Assembly: GCA_002723085.1 (NCBI GenBank)
Contig: PBNK01000036.1
Coordinates: forward strand, 38,613 to 102,612
DNA from: Crocinitomicaceae bacterium
GTDB taxonomy: Bacteria > Bacteroidota > Bacteroidia > Flavobacteriales_D > Parvicellaceae
Direction: 5' to 3'
Length of the DNA: 64,000 nucleotides
The position numbers and the translations under genes were made by a program. Below the pieces are notes generated by a model, which had not been told where the DNA came from, searched no databases, and saw only the letters and a list, made by a program, of their open reading frames with translations. Below, piece after piece: positions 12,201-18,744 of the stretch (the first letter of the stretch is position 1; each line of letters begins with the position of its first letter).

Positions 12201-13718
12201 CGAAGGTCTAGTAGGACAACAAAAGGAGGGTCTAAGTCTGTTAAGTCTGAAGAGGAGGAGGATAAGAAAGGAGGAAATAAGTCAAAGAAAAAAGAAAGTA
12301 ATTTTAATCTACTTGATCAATTTGCAAGAGTTATAATGTCTGTAAAAAGTGTGAATGCTACATTTAACACAAATGATGGTTTATTGTTGCCTGGTTATTT
12401 GAACTACACCAATATGATGGGAATGGATGACGATTGGGGAGGGCCAAGTTTAGCTTTTATAAGTGGAGGTTATCAAGAAAGGGACATGCTAGGGAATAAA
12501 ACCAATAGAATTTTTGCAAATGATGTATATCAAAATAGCTGGATGGTTGATTCTTCCAATTTTAAATACATCAGCACTCAATACACAGTTAATCATACAG
12601 AAAACATGAACTTTAAAGCTTCAATTAAGCCAATAAATAGTTTAAGAATAGATTTAACTGCTGATAGGAATTTGATGGAAAACCGAACTGCGAATTTAGG
12701 GATTGAAGATGATGAATTTAATTTATTAAATAATCAATTTAATGGGTCGTTTAGTACCTCTATTATTACATGGAAAACAGCTTTTAGTCAAGATAAAATA
12801 GTTGATAGTACTTTATCAAATGCTATATGGGAAAATTTACAAAGTGTTAGACCTGAAATTTCTCAATTACTTGGTCAAGAAAACCCTTATTCTAATAATG
12901 TAGCTAATGAAGCTAATTATGCTGGAGGATATGGAAGTTCACAACAAGACGTTATAATTGGAGCGTTTTTAACAGCATATCAAGAGCTATCTCCTACGTC
13001 AAACAACATAAAACCTTTAGGGCATAGAATCCCTTTACCCAATTGGAGAATAACATTTGATGGAATTGGTAAAATAAAAGCATTTAAAAAAATAATTAAA
13101 AATTTGTCCTTTACTCATGCTTATCGCTCAAACTTTACTCTTGGAAATTACACTACCAACCTTAGTGGACAATGGGACCAATCAGGAAATCCAACAGAAT
13201 TAGATATTACAGGAAATTTCATTTCTCAAAAGCAAATCATGTCTATGTCTATTTTAGAACAATTTGCTCCTCTTTTGGGTATGGATTTAACGCTTGCTAA
13301 TAACATTTCTGTAAAGCTTGAAATTAAAAAAGATAGAAATATTGCGCTCAGTTTATCAAATAATCAAATTACTGAAATAAAAGGAAGTGAAATGGTTATT
13401 GGCTCTGGATATACATGGCGATCTTTACAATTACCATTTAAAATCAGCGGAAAAGCTATTGAACCGAGTGACCTTAGAATGAGGATAGATATTTCCATTA
13501 GAGATAACAAAACAATTACAAGAAAAATAATTGAAAATCAAAATCAAGCAACAGCTGGACAAAGAATGACTTCTATCAAGTTTTCTGGCGATTATAATTT
13601 GACAAAGCAATTAATGCTTAGGTTATATTTTGATAGAATAGTTAATACACCATTTGTTTCTACTTCTTTTCCAACAGCTAATACAAACGCTGGATTTGCT
13701 TTAAGATTTCAGTTGTAA
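6279..13718 (+). CDS. sprA: type IX secretion outer-membrane translocon SprA
   Basis: This 2479-residue protein is SprA (Sov in Porphyromonas), the giant single-chain beta-barrel that forms the type IX secretion channel and is needed for gliding where gliding occurs. It starts with TTG at 6279, followed by a signal peptide (hydrophobic residues about 8-26). The mature part shows the repeated SprA domain signatures (GSAELSFGLNSSRTDNP, FDFDQKIQMNLTGKIGD, YIDDFEGSQSTID) and a C-terminus rich in amphipathic strands ending in aromatic residues (FALRFQL). Two lysine/glutamate-rich low-complexity loops are seen, at about residues 1668-1710 and 1970-2010, and look like flexible surface or periplasmic insertions. 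The length matches the family. It lies between ruvA and gcvH as in other flavobacteria. The TTG start is inferred because no closer in-frame ATG precedes the signal peptide. Confidence 0.96.
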   Translation: MFKINKNIYLVFFVFGLTTISKSSLASFDIKEYSAVLDSPEVNLIYPISDPLDPTNFTQGLIDFQLPLNITNSIQYDPLTNQYIFNSLLGDSMTFRNPSTMSLEDYLNQETENAMSDFWKQKLNEQSDYKFDNEEDAPEIKLPDTKPLFGSDFVEIRPQGSAELSFGLNSSRTDNPVLPEKQRRITTFDFDQKIQMNLTGKIGDLMDIGFNYNTEATFDFENQLKLNYSGEEDDIVQKLEAGNVSLPLNSSLITGSQSLFGVKSELKFGRVTATTVLSQQKGQKKEIEVAGGAQVNEFEISADNYEENRHFFLSFYARNNYDKSMETLPIITSGVQIQRIEVWVTNRTNNFTNTRNVLGFTDLGEPSSNNIENQLWAVSGASVPDNVHNTLYNTIKTNSSVRNYVNASNELTGPNYNMVQSVEFEKLENARLLNSNEFTYNAVLGYISLNQALNNDEVLAVAYQYTYNGKTYQVGELSTDGIAGQEALYLKLLKSTVRNPKVKLWDLMMKNVYSLGAYQVDPLNFRLDIWYNNPSSSIDINYIPKTGVDNKLLIQLLDLDRLNQQMATYADGLFDFVPVTANQGKIPNGGTINPRNGRLYFTTIEPFGKTLDQKLSAEGISSSIRKTVVFQELYDSTKTAAQQIPELNRFKIKGTYQSSASSDISLNSMNIPQGSVVVTAGGQILTEGVQYTVDYNLGRVKILDEGILSSGTPIKISLESNSLFSVQLKSLMGTHLDYKISKNANVGATLMRLTEKPLTQKVNIGDEAIQNTMLGVDGAYKTEIPLITRLVDMLPFIETKEKSMINFSGEVAALIPGHNSAISVPGENGTSYIDDFEGSQSTIDIRTFNNWVLASVPQGQPDLFPEASLYNDVNYGKNRAKLSWYVVDPLFHNNNFGLTPSHINGNDIIQHNHNMRQVLVDEVFPGTNLSTGQLTNVPVFDISYFPSERGPYNYDVNTSFYSDGVDPSNGNLLSPENRWGGIMRTLTTNDFEAANIEFIQFWMMDPFSEGSMNALGEPATNEDSQNSTGGALYFNLGNISEDILRDGRKAFENGLPANGDYSNADIDSTSWGYVPTTQVIVNAFDNNLSSRINQDVGFDGMSDELERQFFSDFISQAQTVISDPVALGKVISDPSTDNYNYFRDDDYDSQEIDIIGRYKNYNNPDGNSPTSEMSDTINSQGFPTSASTLPNVEDINQDNNLNETESYFQYKIELKPQNMIIGKNYITDRILSTHEKSGKQVYWYQFRVPLREFSKQVNGIQDFRAIRFIRMFMKGWNQDVTLRFARLELVRGEWRAYLGSLLTNGEYLQQEETNTTFNISAVNTDQNSNREPIHYDLPDGIRQETNAQTANFALMNEQSMVMDICGLQDGDARAAYRNINLDIRNYNKIKMFVHGESNSAIDQVYDDDVTVFVRLGTDFVSNYYEYEMPLKISPWHVHTSSSIWPDENKMVIDLNQLKQVKMNRNSSGFSILERFTQQDLENPSSNISVIGNPNLQGLRTIMIGVRNPKSDDVDNQWQPDDGLEKCVEVWVNELRLSDFNESGGWAAIGRLNANLADFADLSLAGNYSTPGFGSIDKKVGERQQEFIYGFDASSTVKLDKFFGENSGINLPMYVGYSKNVIKPLYDPLNPDLIFESGVQETPSDWSNRLRDGLDLTERKSINFTNITINKTSKKTKKPDPGSRKSKTEINDEETTKPRETKLPKSKGKALKMPWDISNFSLTYSFNEFFHRDINTRQDLQRNYLGNINYTYNSGVKPFEPFKKNKFLRKSKWLKPISDFNVFLLPKQIAVRSNINRTYNIFSTRYNFPGGENMEVPQYSKQFNWDRLYDFKYDITKALKFDLKATNRAFLNETPGKVDYGIFGYNRETAQDSIMSSFRSFGETMSYNHVGNVTFQWPFKKFPLTNWISLTTRYSGNFDWTRAPLALTNDTLNVGNIIQNSRVVSWSGKLNFITLYNKVPYLKKINKKYGRSSISRRSSRTTKGGSKSVKSEEEEDKKGGNKSKKKESNFNLLDQFARVIMSVKSVNATFNTNDGLLLPGYLNYTNMMGMDDDWGGPSLAFISGGYQERDMLGNKTNRIFANDVYQNSWMVDSSNFKYISTQYTVNHTENMNFKASIKPINSLRIDLTADRNLMENRTANLGIEDDEFNLLNNQFNGSFSTSIITWKTAFSQDKIVDSTLSNAIWENLQSVRPEISQLLGQENPYSNNVANEANYAGGYGSSQQDVIIGAFLTAYQELSPTSNNIKPLGHRIPLPNWRITFDGIGKIKAFKKIIKNLSFTHAYRSNFTLGNYTTNLSGQWDQSGNPTELDITGNFISQKQIMSMSILEQFAPLLGMDLTLANNISVKLEIKKDRNIALSLSNNQITEIKGSEMVIGSGYTWRSLQLPFKISGKAIEPSDLRMRIDISIRDNKTITRKIIENQNQATAGQRMTSIKFSGDYNLTKQLMLRLYFDRIVNTPFVSTSFPTANTNAGFALRFQL

Positions 13719-13788
13719 GAGAAATTTTAATTTTTGTAAATTTTACTCCTATTTTTTGTTTATTTGTATAAATTAAAAACATGACAAC

Positions 13789-14166
13789 ATGAATGTTCCA
13801 AAAGATTTAAAATACACTAAAGACCATGAATGGGTGAAAATTGAAGACGATATTGCCATTGTAGGGGTTACTGATTTTGCTCAAGGAGAACTTGGGGATA
13901 TTGTTTATGTTGAGGTTGAAACTGTTGATGAAGAACTTGATAGAGAAGAGGTTTTTGGAACGGTTGAGGCCGTTAAAACTGTTTCGGATTTGTTCATGCC
14001 TATTTCTGGAGAAGTTATAGAGTTCAATGAATCTCTTGAGGAAACACCAGAAAAAGTTAATGAAGATCCCTATGGCAAAGGTTGGATGATTAAAATAAAA
14101 ATTACAGATTCATCTGAACTAGAAGATTTGCTATCTCCTGAAGATTATGAATCATCTATTTCTTAG
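13789..14166 (+). CDS. gcvH: glycine cleavage system H protein
   Basis: The 125-residue H protein is the lipoyl carrier that shuttles the aminomethyl group between the P, T and L proteins of glycine cleavage. The motif [16 protein letters not shown] places the lipoylated lysine at Lys63. The N-terminal [10 protein letters not shown] and the C-terminal [14 protein letters not shown] are typical. The start is the ATG at 13789; an out-of-frame ATG lies 8 bases upstream. It follows sprA after a 70-base spacer. The L protein function may come from the dihydrolipoyl dehydrogenase at 44198-45595; P and T proteins are not in the window. Confidence 0.97.
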   Translation: MNVPKDLKYTKDHEWVKIEDDIAIVGVTDFAQGELGDIVYVEVETVDEELDREEVFGTVEAVKTVSDLFMPISGEVIEFNESLEETPEKVNEDPYGKGWMIKIKITDSSELEDLLSPEDYESSIS

Positions 14167-14240
14167 ATAAATTTGGCATATTTTTTTCTTAAGTAGTTAT
14201 TAGAATATATACTATTTATACTCATTTAACGTTTTTATTA

Positions 14241-14270
14241 TTGAAAAAGGAAATTAATTATTTAAATTTA
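14241..14270 (+). promoter_or_regulatory. promoter for the TonB-like gene (TTG-N19-TAAATTTA)
   Basis: A -33 TTG (14241-14243) is followed at exactly 19 bases by TAAATTTA (14263-14270), one base away from the Bacteroidota -7 consensus TAnnTTTG. The box ends only four bases before the ATG at 14275, so transcription would start at or next to the start codon and give a leaderless message. The dsbD promoter at 40338-40367 has the same two elements and spacing. Confidence 0.5.
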
Positions 14271-14274
14271 CAAC

Positions 14275-14958
14275 ATGGAAAGTAAGAAAAATCCAAAAGT
14301 TGATAGTGGAGATTTACAATCAAGATCAGTATTTGTTTTAACAGGACTTGTTTTGATTATAGCTTCTGTTCTTTGCATGTTTGAGTATAAAAAGATAGAT
14401 GAACTTGCTTCAAGTATTGAATCTTCTTTGTCTGCTCTTGAAGATGAAGAGATACTGGAACTTAGTCAACCGGACCAACCACCACCACCACCACCACCAC
14501 CACCACCACCAGCACCACCTGAAGAAGTTGAGGTTTTAGAAGAAGATGACGAAAGAGAAGAAACCCAAGAAATTATAATAGAACAAGAAGCTGAAGTGGT
14601 AATTGTTGTTGAAGAAGAGGAAGATGAGGGTCCAGTTGTTGAAGAAATTTTTGATGTTGTTGAAGAAATGCCAGAGTTCCCAGGTGGTGCAGCAAAACTT
14701 TATGAATACTTAGGCAAAAACATAAAATACCCTGAAATGGCCAAAGAAAATGGGATTCAAGGTAAGGTATTTGTTAAATTTACTGTTATGTCAGATGGTA
14801 AAATTAAGAATGTAGAAGTTGTAAGGGGGGTTCATAAAACACTTGATAACGAAGCTCTTAAGGTTGTCAAAGAAATGCCAAAATGGACACCAGGAAAGCA
14901 AAGAGGAAAAGCAGTTAATTGTAATTTTACAATACCAATTAAATTCAAAATTAGTTAA
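14275..14958 (+). CDS. energy transducer TonB-like protein with polyproline spacer
   Basis: This 227-residue protein has the TonB plan. A short cytoplasmic N-terminus is followed by one membrane segment (about residues 18-37). A periplasmic spacer contains eleven consecutive prolines (69-79) and then a very acidic stretch. A C-terminal TonB domain (about 130-227) includes FPGGAAKLYEYLGKNIKYP, GIQGKVFVKFTV and the terminal IPIKFKIS. TonB proteins transmit proton-motive force from ExbB-ExbD to outer-membrane receptors. No exbB, exbD or receptor is adjacent, so the partner receptor is unknown. The proline tract is encoded by a perfect (CCA)11 run. The gene overlaps convergent cysN by 4 bp. Confidence 0.92.
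   Translation: MESKKNPKVDSGDLQSRSVFVLTGLVLIIASVLCMFEYKKIDELASSIESSLSALEDEEILELSQPDQPPPPPPPPPPPAPPEEVEVLEEDDEREETQEIIIEQEAEVVIVVEEEEDEGPVVEEIFDVVEEMPEFPGGAAKLYEYLGKNIKYPEMAKENGIQGKVFVKFTVMSDGKIKNVEVVRGVHKTLDNEALKVVKEMPKWTPGKQRGKAVNCNFTIPIKFKIS
14479..14511 (+). repeat. (CCA)11 trinucleotide microsatellite inside the TonB-like gene
   Basis: Eleven perfect CCA units encode Pro69-Pro79 of the TonB spacer. Slippage would change the spacer by whole prolines without shifting the frame. Confidence 0.9.
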
Positions 14959-16217
14959 AGAATCATCCCCGCACCGACAGTGTTGTTGGTGCCTTCATCA
15001 ATTAGTATTAAGCTACCAGTATTTCTATTTTTTGAGTAATTGTCAAAAAATAAAGGTTTTGTTGTTCTTATTGATATTCTAGCTATATCATTAGCGCCAA
15101 TTTGTACTCCTTCTTCAATGCGATGAAGTGTATTAATATCCATTTTATATTGAATATTTTTAACCATACATCGAACTTCTTTTGAAGTATGTTTAATAAT
15201 ATATTTACCTCTTAACTCTAAAGGTTTTTCATCCATCCAACAAACCATTAAATCAATATCTTGAGAAGAAATAGGCTGATTATTTTCTCTAACAATCATG
15301 TCTCCTCTGCTTATGTCAATGTCGTCTTCCAAACAAATAGTAATTGACATGGGAGCAAAAGCCTCACTAATTTCTCCATCAAAAGTATTAATAGATTTTA
15401 TGATAGATTCAAATCCAGATGGAAGTATGGTTACTTTGTCACCTTTTTTGAAAACTCCTCCAGCAATTCTCCCTCCATATCCTCTAAAATCATGAAATTC
15501 TTTTTTTTGAGGCCTAATAACATTTTGAACCGGAAAGCGACAATCTATATGATTATGATCTGAAGCAATATGAATATTTTCTAATGTATGAAGCAAGGTA
15601 CTGCCTTCATACCAAATCATTTTCGATGATCGATTGACTACATTATCACCATTTAAAGCACTTATTGGAATGAATCTAATGTCTTTAGTTTTAAGTTTAG
15701 AGCTAAACCCAACTAAATCAGATTTTAATTTTTCATATTTTTTTTGATCGTAGTTCACTAAGTCCATTTTGTTTATACAATAAACAATGTGTGGAATTCC
15801 AAGTAATGCAGCAATAAATGAATGTCTTTTGGTTTGTTCTACAATCCCGTTTCTTGCATCTACTAGTATTATGGCTAGATTTGCAGTACTTGCACCGGTA
15901 ACCATATTTCTCGTATACTGGATATGGCCTGGAGTATCTGCAATAATAAATTTTCTATTTGGAGTAGCGAAATAACGATAAGCTACATCAATGGTAATTC
16001 CTTGTTCTCTTTCCGCTCTTAATCCATCAGTAAGAAGGGCTAAATTTACGTTTTCTTCTCCTTTTTTTTCACTTGCTGTTTCAATGGCCTCTAGTTGATC
16101 TTCAAAAATTGATTTAGTATCATACAAAAGTCTACCTATAAGGGTGCTTTTCCCATCATCAACACTACCGGCTGTGGTGAAGCGCAATAAGTCCATATTT
16201 AAGTAATTATTCTCCAT
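14955..16217 (-). CDS. cysN: sulfate adenylyltransferase subunit 1 (GTPase)
   Basis: CysN is the GTP-hydrolysing subunit of ATP sulfurylase. With CysD it activates sulfate to adenosine 5'-phosphosulfate (APS). The EF-Tu-like G domain shows GSVDDGKSTLIGRLLYD, DTPGHIQYTRNM and NKMDL, followed by beta-barrel domains. I chose the ATG at 16217 (MENNYLNMDLLRFTTAG, 420 residues), which fits the family start and follows cysD by 7 bases. The frame is open further upstream, but that extension only rereads the cysD end. It is last in cysC-cysD-cysN, which reads away from deoC. Its stop overlaps the TonB-like gene stop by 4 bp. Confidence 0.95.
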   Translation of the reverse strand: MENNYLNMDLLRFTTAGSVDDGKSTLIGRLLYDTKSIFEDQLEAIETASEKKGEENVNLALLTDGLRAEREQGITIDVAYRYFATPNRKFIIADTPGHIQYTRNMVTGASTANLAIILVDARNGIVEQTKRHSFIAALLGIPHIVYCINKMDLVNYDQKKYEKLKSDLVGFSSKLKTKDIRFIPISALNGDNVVNRSSKMIWYEGSTLLHTLENIHIASDHNHIDCRFPVQNVIRPQKKEFHDFRGYGGRIAGGVFKKGDKVTILPSGFESIIKSINTFDGEISEAFAPMSITICLEDDIDISRGDMIVRENNQPISSQDIDLMVCWMDEKPLELRGKYIIKHTSKEVRCMVKNIQYKMDINTLHRIEEGVQIGANDIARISIRTTKPLFFDNYSKNRNTGSLILIDEGTNNTVGAGMIL

Positions 16218-16224
16218 TTTAATT

Positions 16225-17130
16225 TTAAAAATATCCTTCTTTTTTTCTGTCTTCCATTGCTGCTTCAGATCTTTTATCATCAGATCTTCCTCCTCTTTCT
16301 GTAATTCTTGATGCAGCAACTTCATCAATTATTTTATTTAAATCATCAGCATTTGATAATGTAGCACCAGTACAAGTTGCGTCTCCAATGGTTCTAAACC
16401 TTATTTGCATTTCTGTAATGTGTTCAGACTCTTTAGTTTCAACAAAATCTGTTTTAGCCATAATTACTCCATCTCTTTCAAAACAAGGTCTTTTGTGGGA
16501 GAAGTATAAACTTGGTATTTTTATGTTTTCAGCCAATATGTATTGCCAAATGTCCATTTCAGTCCAATTACTAATTGGAAAAGCTCTAAAATGTTCACCA
16601 AAATGTTTTTTCCCATTAAATAGGTTCCATAGTTCAGGCCTTTGGTTTTTAGGGTCCCATTGTCCAAAATCGTCTCTATGAGAAAAGAATCTTTCTTTAG
16701 CCCTAGCTTTTTCTTCATCTCTTCTCGCTCCTCCCATAGCGCAATCAAATTTATGTTCTTCAATAGCATCAAGAAGTGTAGTGGTTTGCAATTTATTTCT
16801 ACTCGCATTTATGCCTTTTTCTTCAACAACTTTACCTTCGTTAATAGATTGCTGAACAGAAGCAATAATTAGCCGCCCTTGTGTTTCTTTAATTAGCCCA
16901 TCTCTAAATTCATACAATTCAGGGAAATTGTGACCAGTGTCAATATGCATTAAAGGAAATGGAACATTAGCAGGGTAAAAAGCTTTTCTGGCTAAATGAT
17001 AACATACTATTGAATCTTTACCCCCAGAAAATAAAAGTACTGGATTTTCAAACTGCGCAGCAACCTCTCTTAAAACATAAATTGATTCTGCATCAAGTTC
17101 TTTTAGATGTGTTAAGTTGTATTTGTTCAT
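16225..17130 (-). CDS. cysD: sulfate adenylyltransferase subunit 2
   Basis: CysD (301 residues) is the catalytic ATP-pyrophosphatase subunit of ATP sulfurylase that forms APS from ATP and sulfate. The PP-loop LLFSGGKDSIVCYHLARK lies at about residues 33-50, and the family-typical MHIDTGHNFPELYEFRD and GGARRDEEKARAKERFFS follow. The C-terminal RGGRSDDKRSEAAMEDRKKEGYF is characteristic. Its ATG overlaps the cysC stop (ATGA, 17127-17130) and cysN follows 7 bases later, so the three form one operon. Confidence 0.97.
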   Translation of the reverse strand: MNKYNLTHLKELDAESIYVLREVAAQFENPVLLFSGGKDSIVCYHLARKAFYPANVPFPLMHIDTGHNFPELYEFRDGLIKETQGRLIIASVQQSINEGKVVEEKGINASRNKLQTTTLLDAIEEHKFDCAMGGARRDEEKARAKERFFSHRDDFGQWDPKNQRPELWNLFNGKKHFGEHFRAFPISNWTEMDIWQYILAENIKIPSLYFSHKRPCFERDGVIMAKTDFVETKESEHITEMQIRFRTIGDATCTGATLSNADDLNKIIDEVAASRITERGGRSDDKRSEAAMEDRKKEGYF

Positions 17131-17738
17131 TTATTAAATGATATTTTTGGGAGTATAGCGTTTATAATTTTTTGGCTCGAGGCTGCAATATTAGCACCTT
17201 CAGTTTTAATTTCCAAAGAAGGTAATTTTGGAGCCTCAAATGGAGCAGAAATTCCAGTAAAGTTTTTCACCTCCCCTTTTCTAGCTAATTTATATAGCCC
17301 CTTAACATCTCTTTCTTCACAAATATTTAATGGAGTATTTATGTAGATTTCAAAAAAATTATCTTCACCAATTATACTTTTAGCTAAAGATCTTATTTTT
17401 TCTGTTGGACTTACTAAACAGCAAATAGTAATTACACCACAATCAACAAAAAGTTTTGCTATTTCAGCTGTTCTTCTAACATTTTCTTCCCTGTCTTTTG
17501 TTGAAAAAGACAAGTTGTTGTTTATACCAAGTCTAATGTTGTCACCATCTAAAACTTGTGTTAAGAACCCATTTTTGTAAAGATGTTTGGAAACAGCTTT
17601 AGCAAGTGTGGTTTTCCCAGATCCAGAAAGACCTGTCAGCCAAATTACAATTCCTTTTTGATTTAGTAGTTTTTCTTTTTCAGTTCTAGATAGTAGGTCT
17701 TTTGAGGTAGAAAAAAGGTGTTTATTTGAAGATTCCAA
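17127..17738 (-). CDS. cysC: adenylyl-sulfate kinase
   Basis: APS kinase (203 residues) phosphorylates APS to PAPS, the sulfate donor for assimilation or for sulfotransferases. The P-loop GLSGSGKTTLAKAV (about 35-48), the DGDNIRLGIN motif and the FVDCGVITICCLVSP strand are all present. The start is a TTG at 17738 because no ATG precedes the P-loop in frame. It leads the cysC-cysD-cysN operon with a 4-base overlap into cysD. A -7-like box lies just upstream. Confidence 0.95.
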   Translation of the reverse strand: MESSNKHLFSTSKDLLSRTEKEKLLNQKGIVIWLTGLSGSGKTTLAKAVSKHLYKNGFLTQVLDGDNIRLGINNNLSFSTKDREENVRRTAEIAKLFVDCGVITICCLVSPTEKIRSLAKSIIGEDNFFEIYINTPLNICEERDVKGLYKLARKGEVKNFTGISAPFEAPKLPSLEIKTEGANIAASSQKIINAILPKISFNK

Positions 17739-17756
17739 TGGGTTATTTTAAAAACT

Positions 17757-17764
17757 CAAAGCTA
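17757..17764 (-). promoter_or_regulatory. -7 promoter box for cysC-cysD-cysN
   Basis: On the minus strand the sequence is TAGCTTTG, a full match to TAnnTTTG, 18 nt before the TTG start of cysC. No -33 TTG is seen at the usual distance. Confidence 0.4.
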
Positions 17765-17805
17765 TAAAGATTTGAGAATAATTCTTATAATAACCTCTGA
17801 TTTAT

Positions 17806-17813
17806 TACATTTG
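17806..17813 (+). promoter_or_regulatory. -7 promoter box for deoC and following genes
   Basis: TACATTTG matches TAnnTTTG exactly and lies 31 nt before the first deoC ATG. It shares the 106-base divergent spacer with the cysC promoter box. The -33 element is not clear. Confidence 0.4.
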
Positions 17814-17844
17814 AGTAAGTAGTATAATTTTTAACTTAAGAATA

Positions 17845-18741
17845 ATGCTAATGAATATGATAAATACACCAAAGGTTGACAAGGTTGGTATTGAGGATAG
17901 AATATCCAGAATAACCAAAAGAAGTTTAAAAAAAGAGGCTAAAATGGAAGGCCTTAAAATGGCTTTAAATATGGTTGATCTTACTACTTTGGAAGGCATG
18001 GACACCAATAATAAGGTTAGTCAAATGTGTTACAAAGCTATGCATTTGCACGATGAGCATCCAGGATTGCCAACGGTTGCGGCAGTATGTGTTTATCCTA
18101 ATTTTGTAAAATTGGCAGTAAACTCACTTAAAGGGTCTGGAGTGAAAGTAGCTAGTGTTGCTACAGCATTTCCAAGTGGACACTCAACATTAGATATTAA
18201 AATAAAAGACACAAAACTTGCTGTTGATAGTGGAGCAAATGAAGTAGATATGGTAATAAGCAGAGGTAAATTTCATTCTGGAGATTTTAATTTTGTTTAT
18301 GATGAAATTGCCTCAATTAAGGAAGCATGTGGTAAAGCAAGGCTTAAAGTTATTTTAGAAACGGGGGAATTAGGAAATTTAGATAATGTTAGAAAAGCTA
18401 GTGATATAGCGATGCTAGCAGGGGCTGACTTCATTAAAACATCAACTGGTAAGATTAAGCCTGCTGCTACTCTTCCGGTGACTTTAGTTATGCTCGAAGC
18501 CATAAAAGACTATTATTACAAAACAGGTATTATGATAGGCATGAAGCCGGCTGGTGGAATATCAAATGCTAAGTTAGCTCTACAGTATTTATTGTTGGTT
18601 AAGGAAACTCTTGGAATAAAATGGTTAGACAATCATTGGTTTAGGTTTGGAGCAAGCAGCTTAGCCAATGATTTACTTATGCAAATAATGAAACAAACAA
18701 CAGGCTCATATCAATCAGCAAACTATTTTTCTAAAGATTAA
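17845..18741 (+). CDS. deoC: deoxyribose-phosphate aldolase
   Basis: DeoC cleaves 2-deoxyribose 5-phosphate into glyceraldehyde 3-phosphate and acetaldehyde. The Schiff-base lysine is in ADFIKTSTGK, the second conserved lysine is in GMKPAGGI, and EVDMVISRGKF is also conserved. At 298 residues it is longer than the E. coli-type enzyme because of N- and C-terminal extensions, as in the long DeoC subfamily. ATGs at 17845, 17851 and 17857 are all in frame, so the exact start is uncertain. It is followed 3 bases later by an aldehyde dehydrogenase gene, which could oxidise the acetaldehyde product. Confidence 0.93.
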   Translation: MLMNMINTPKVDKVGIEDRISRITKRSLKKEAKMEGLKMALNMVDLTTLEGMDTNNKVSQMCYKAMHLHDEHPGLPTVAAVCVYPNFVKLAVNSLKGSGVKVASVATAFPSGHSTLDIKIKDTKLAVDSGANEVDMVISRGKFHSGDFNFVYDEIASIKEACGKARLKVILETGELGNLDNVRKASDIAMLAGADFIKTSTGKIKPAATLPVTLVMLEAIKDYYYKTGIMIGMKPAGGISNAKLALQYLLLVKETLGIKWLDNHWFRFGASSLANDLLMQIMKQTTGSYQSANYFSKD

Positions 18742-18744
18742 TTT

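Noticed and set aside
16218..16328. N-terminal extension of cysN
   Set aside because: The frame is open for 37 codons further upstream, but this region is the end of cysD read in another frame. The ATG at 16217 gives the family-typical start.
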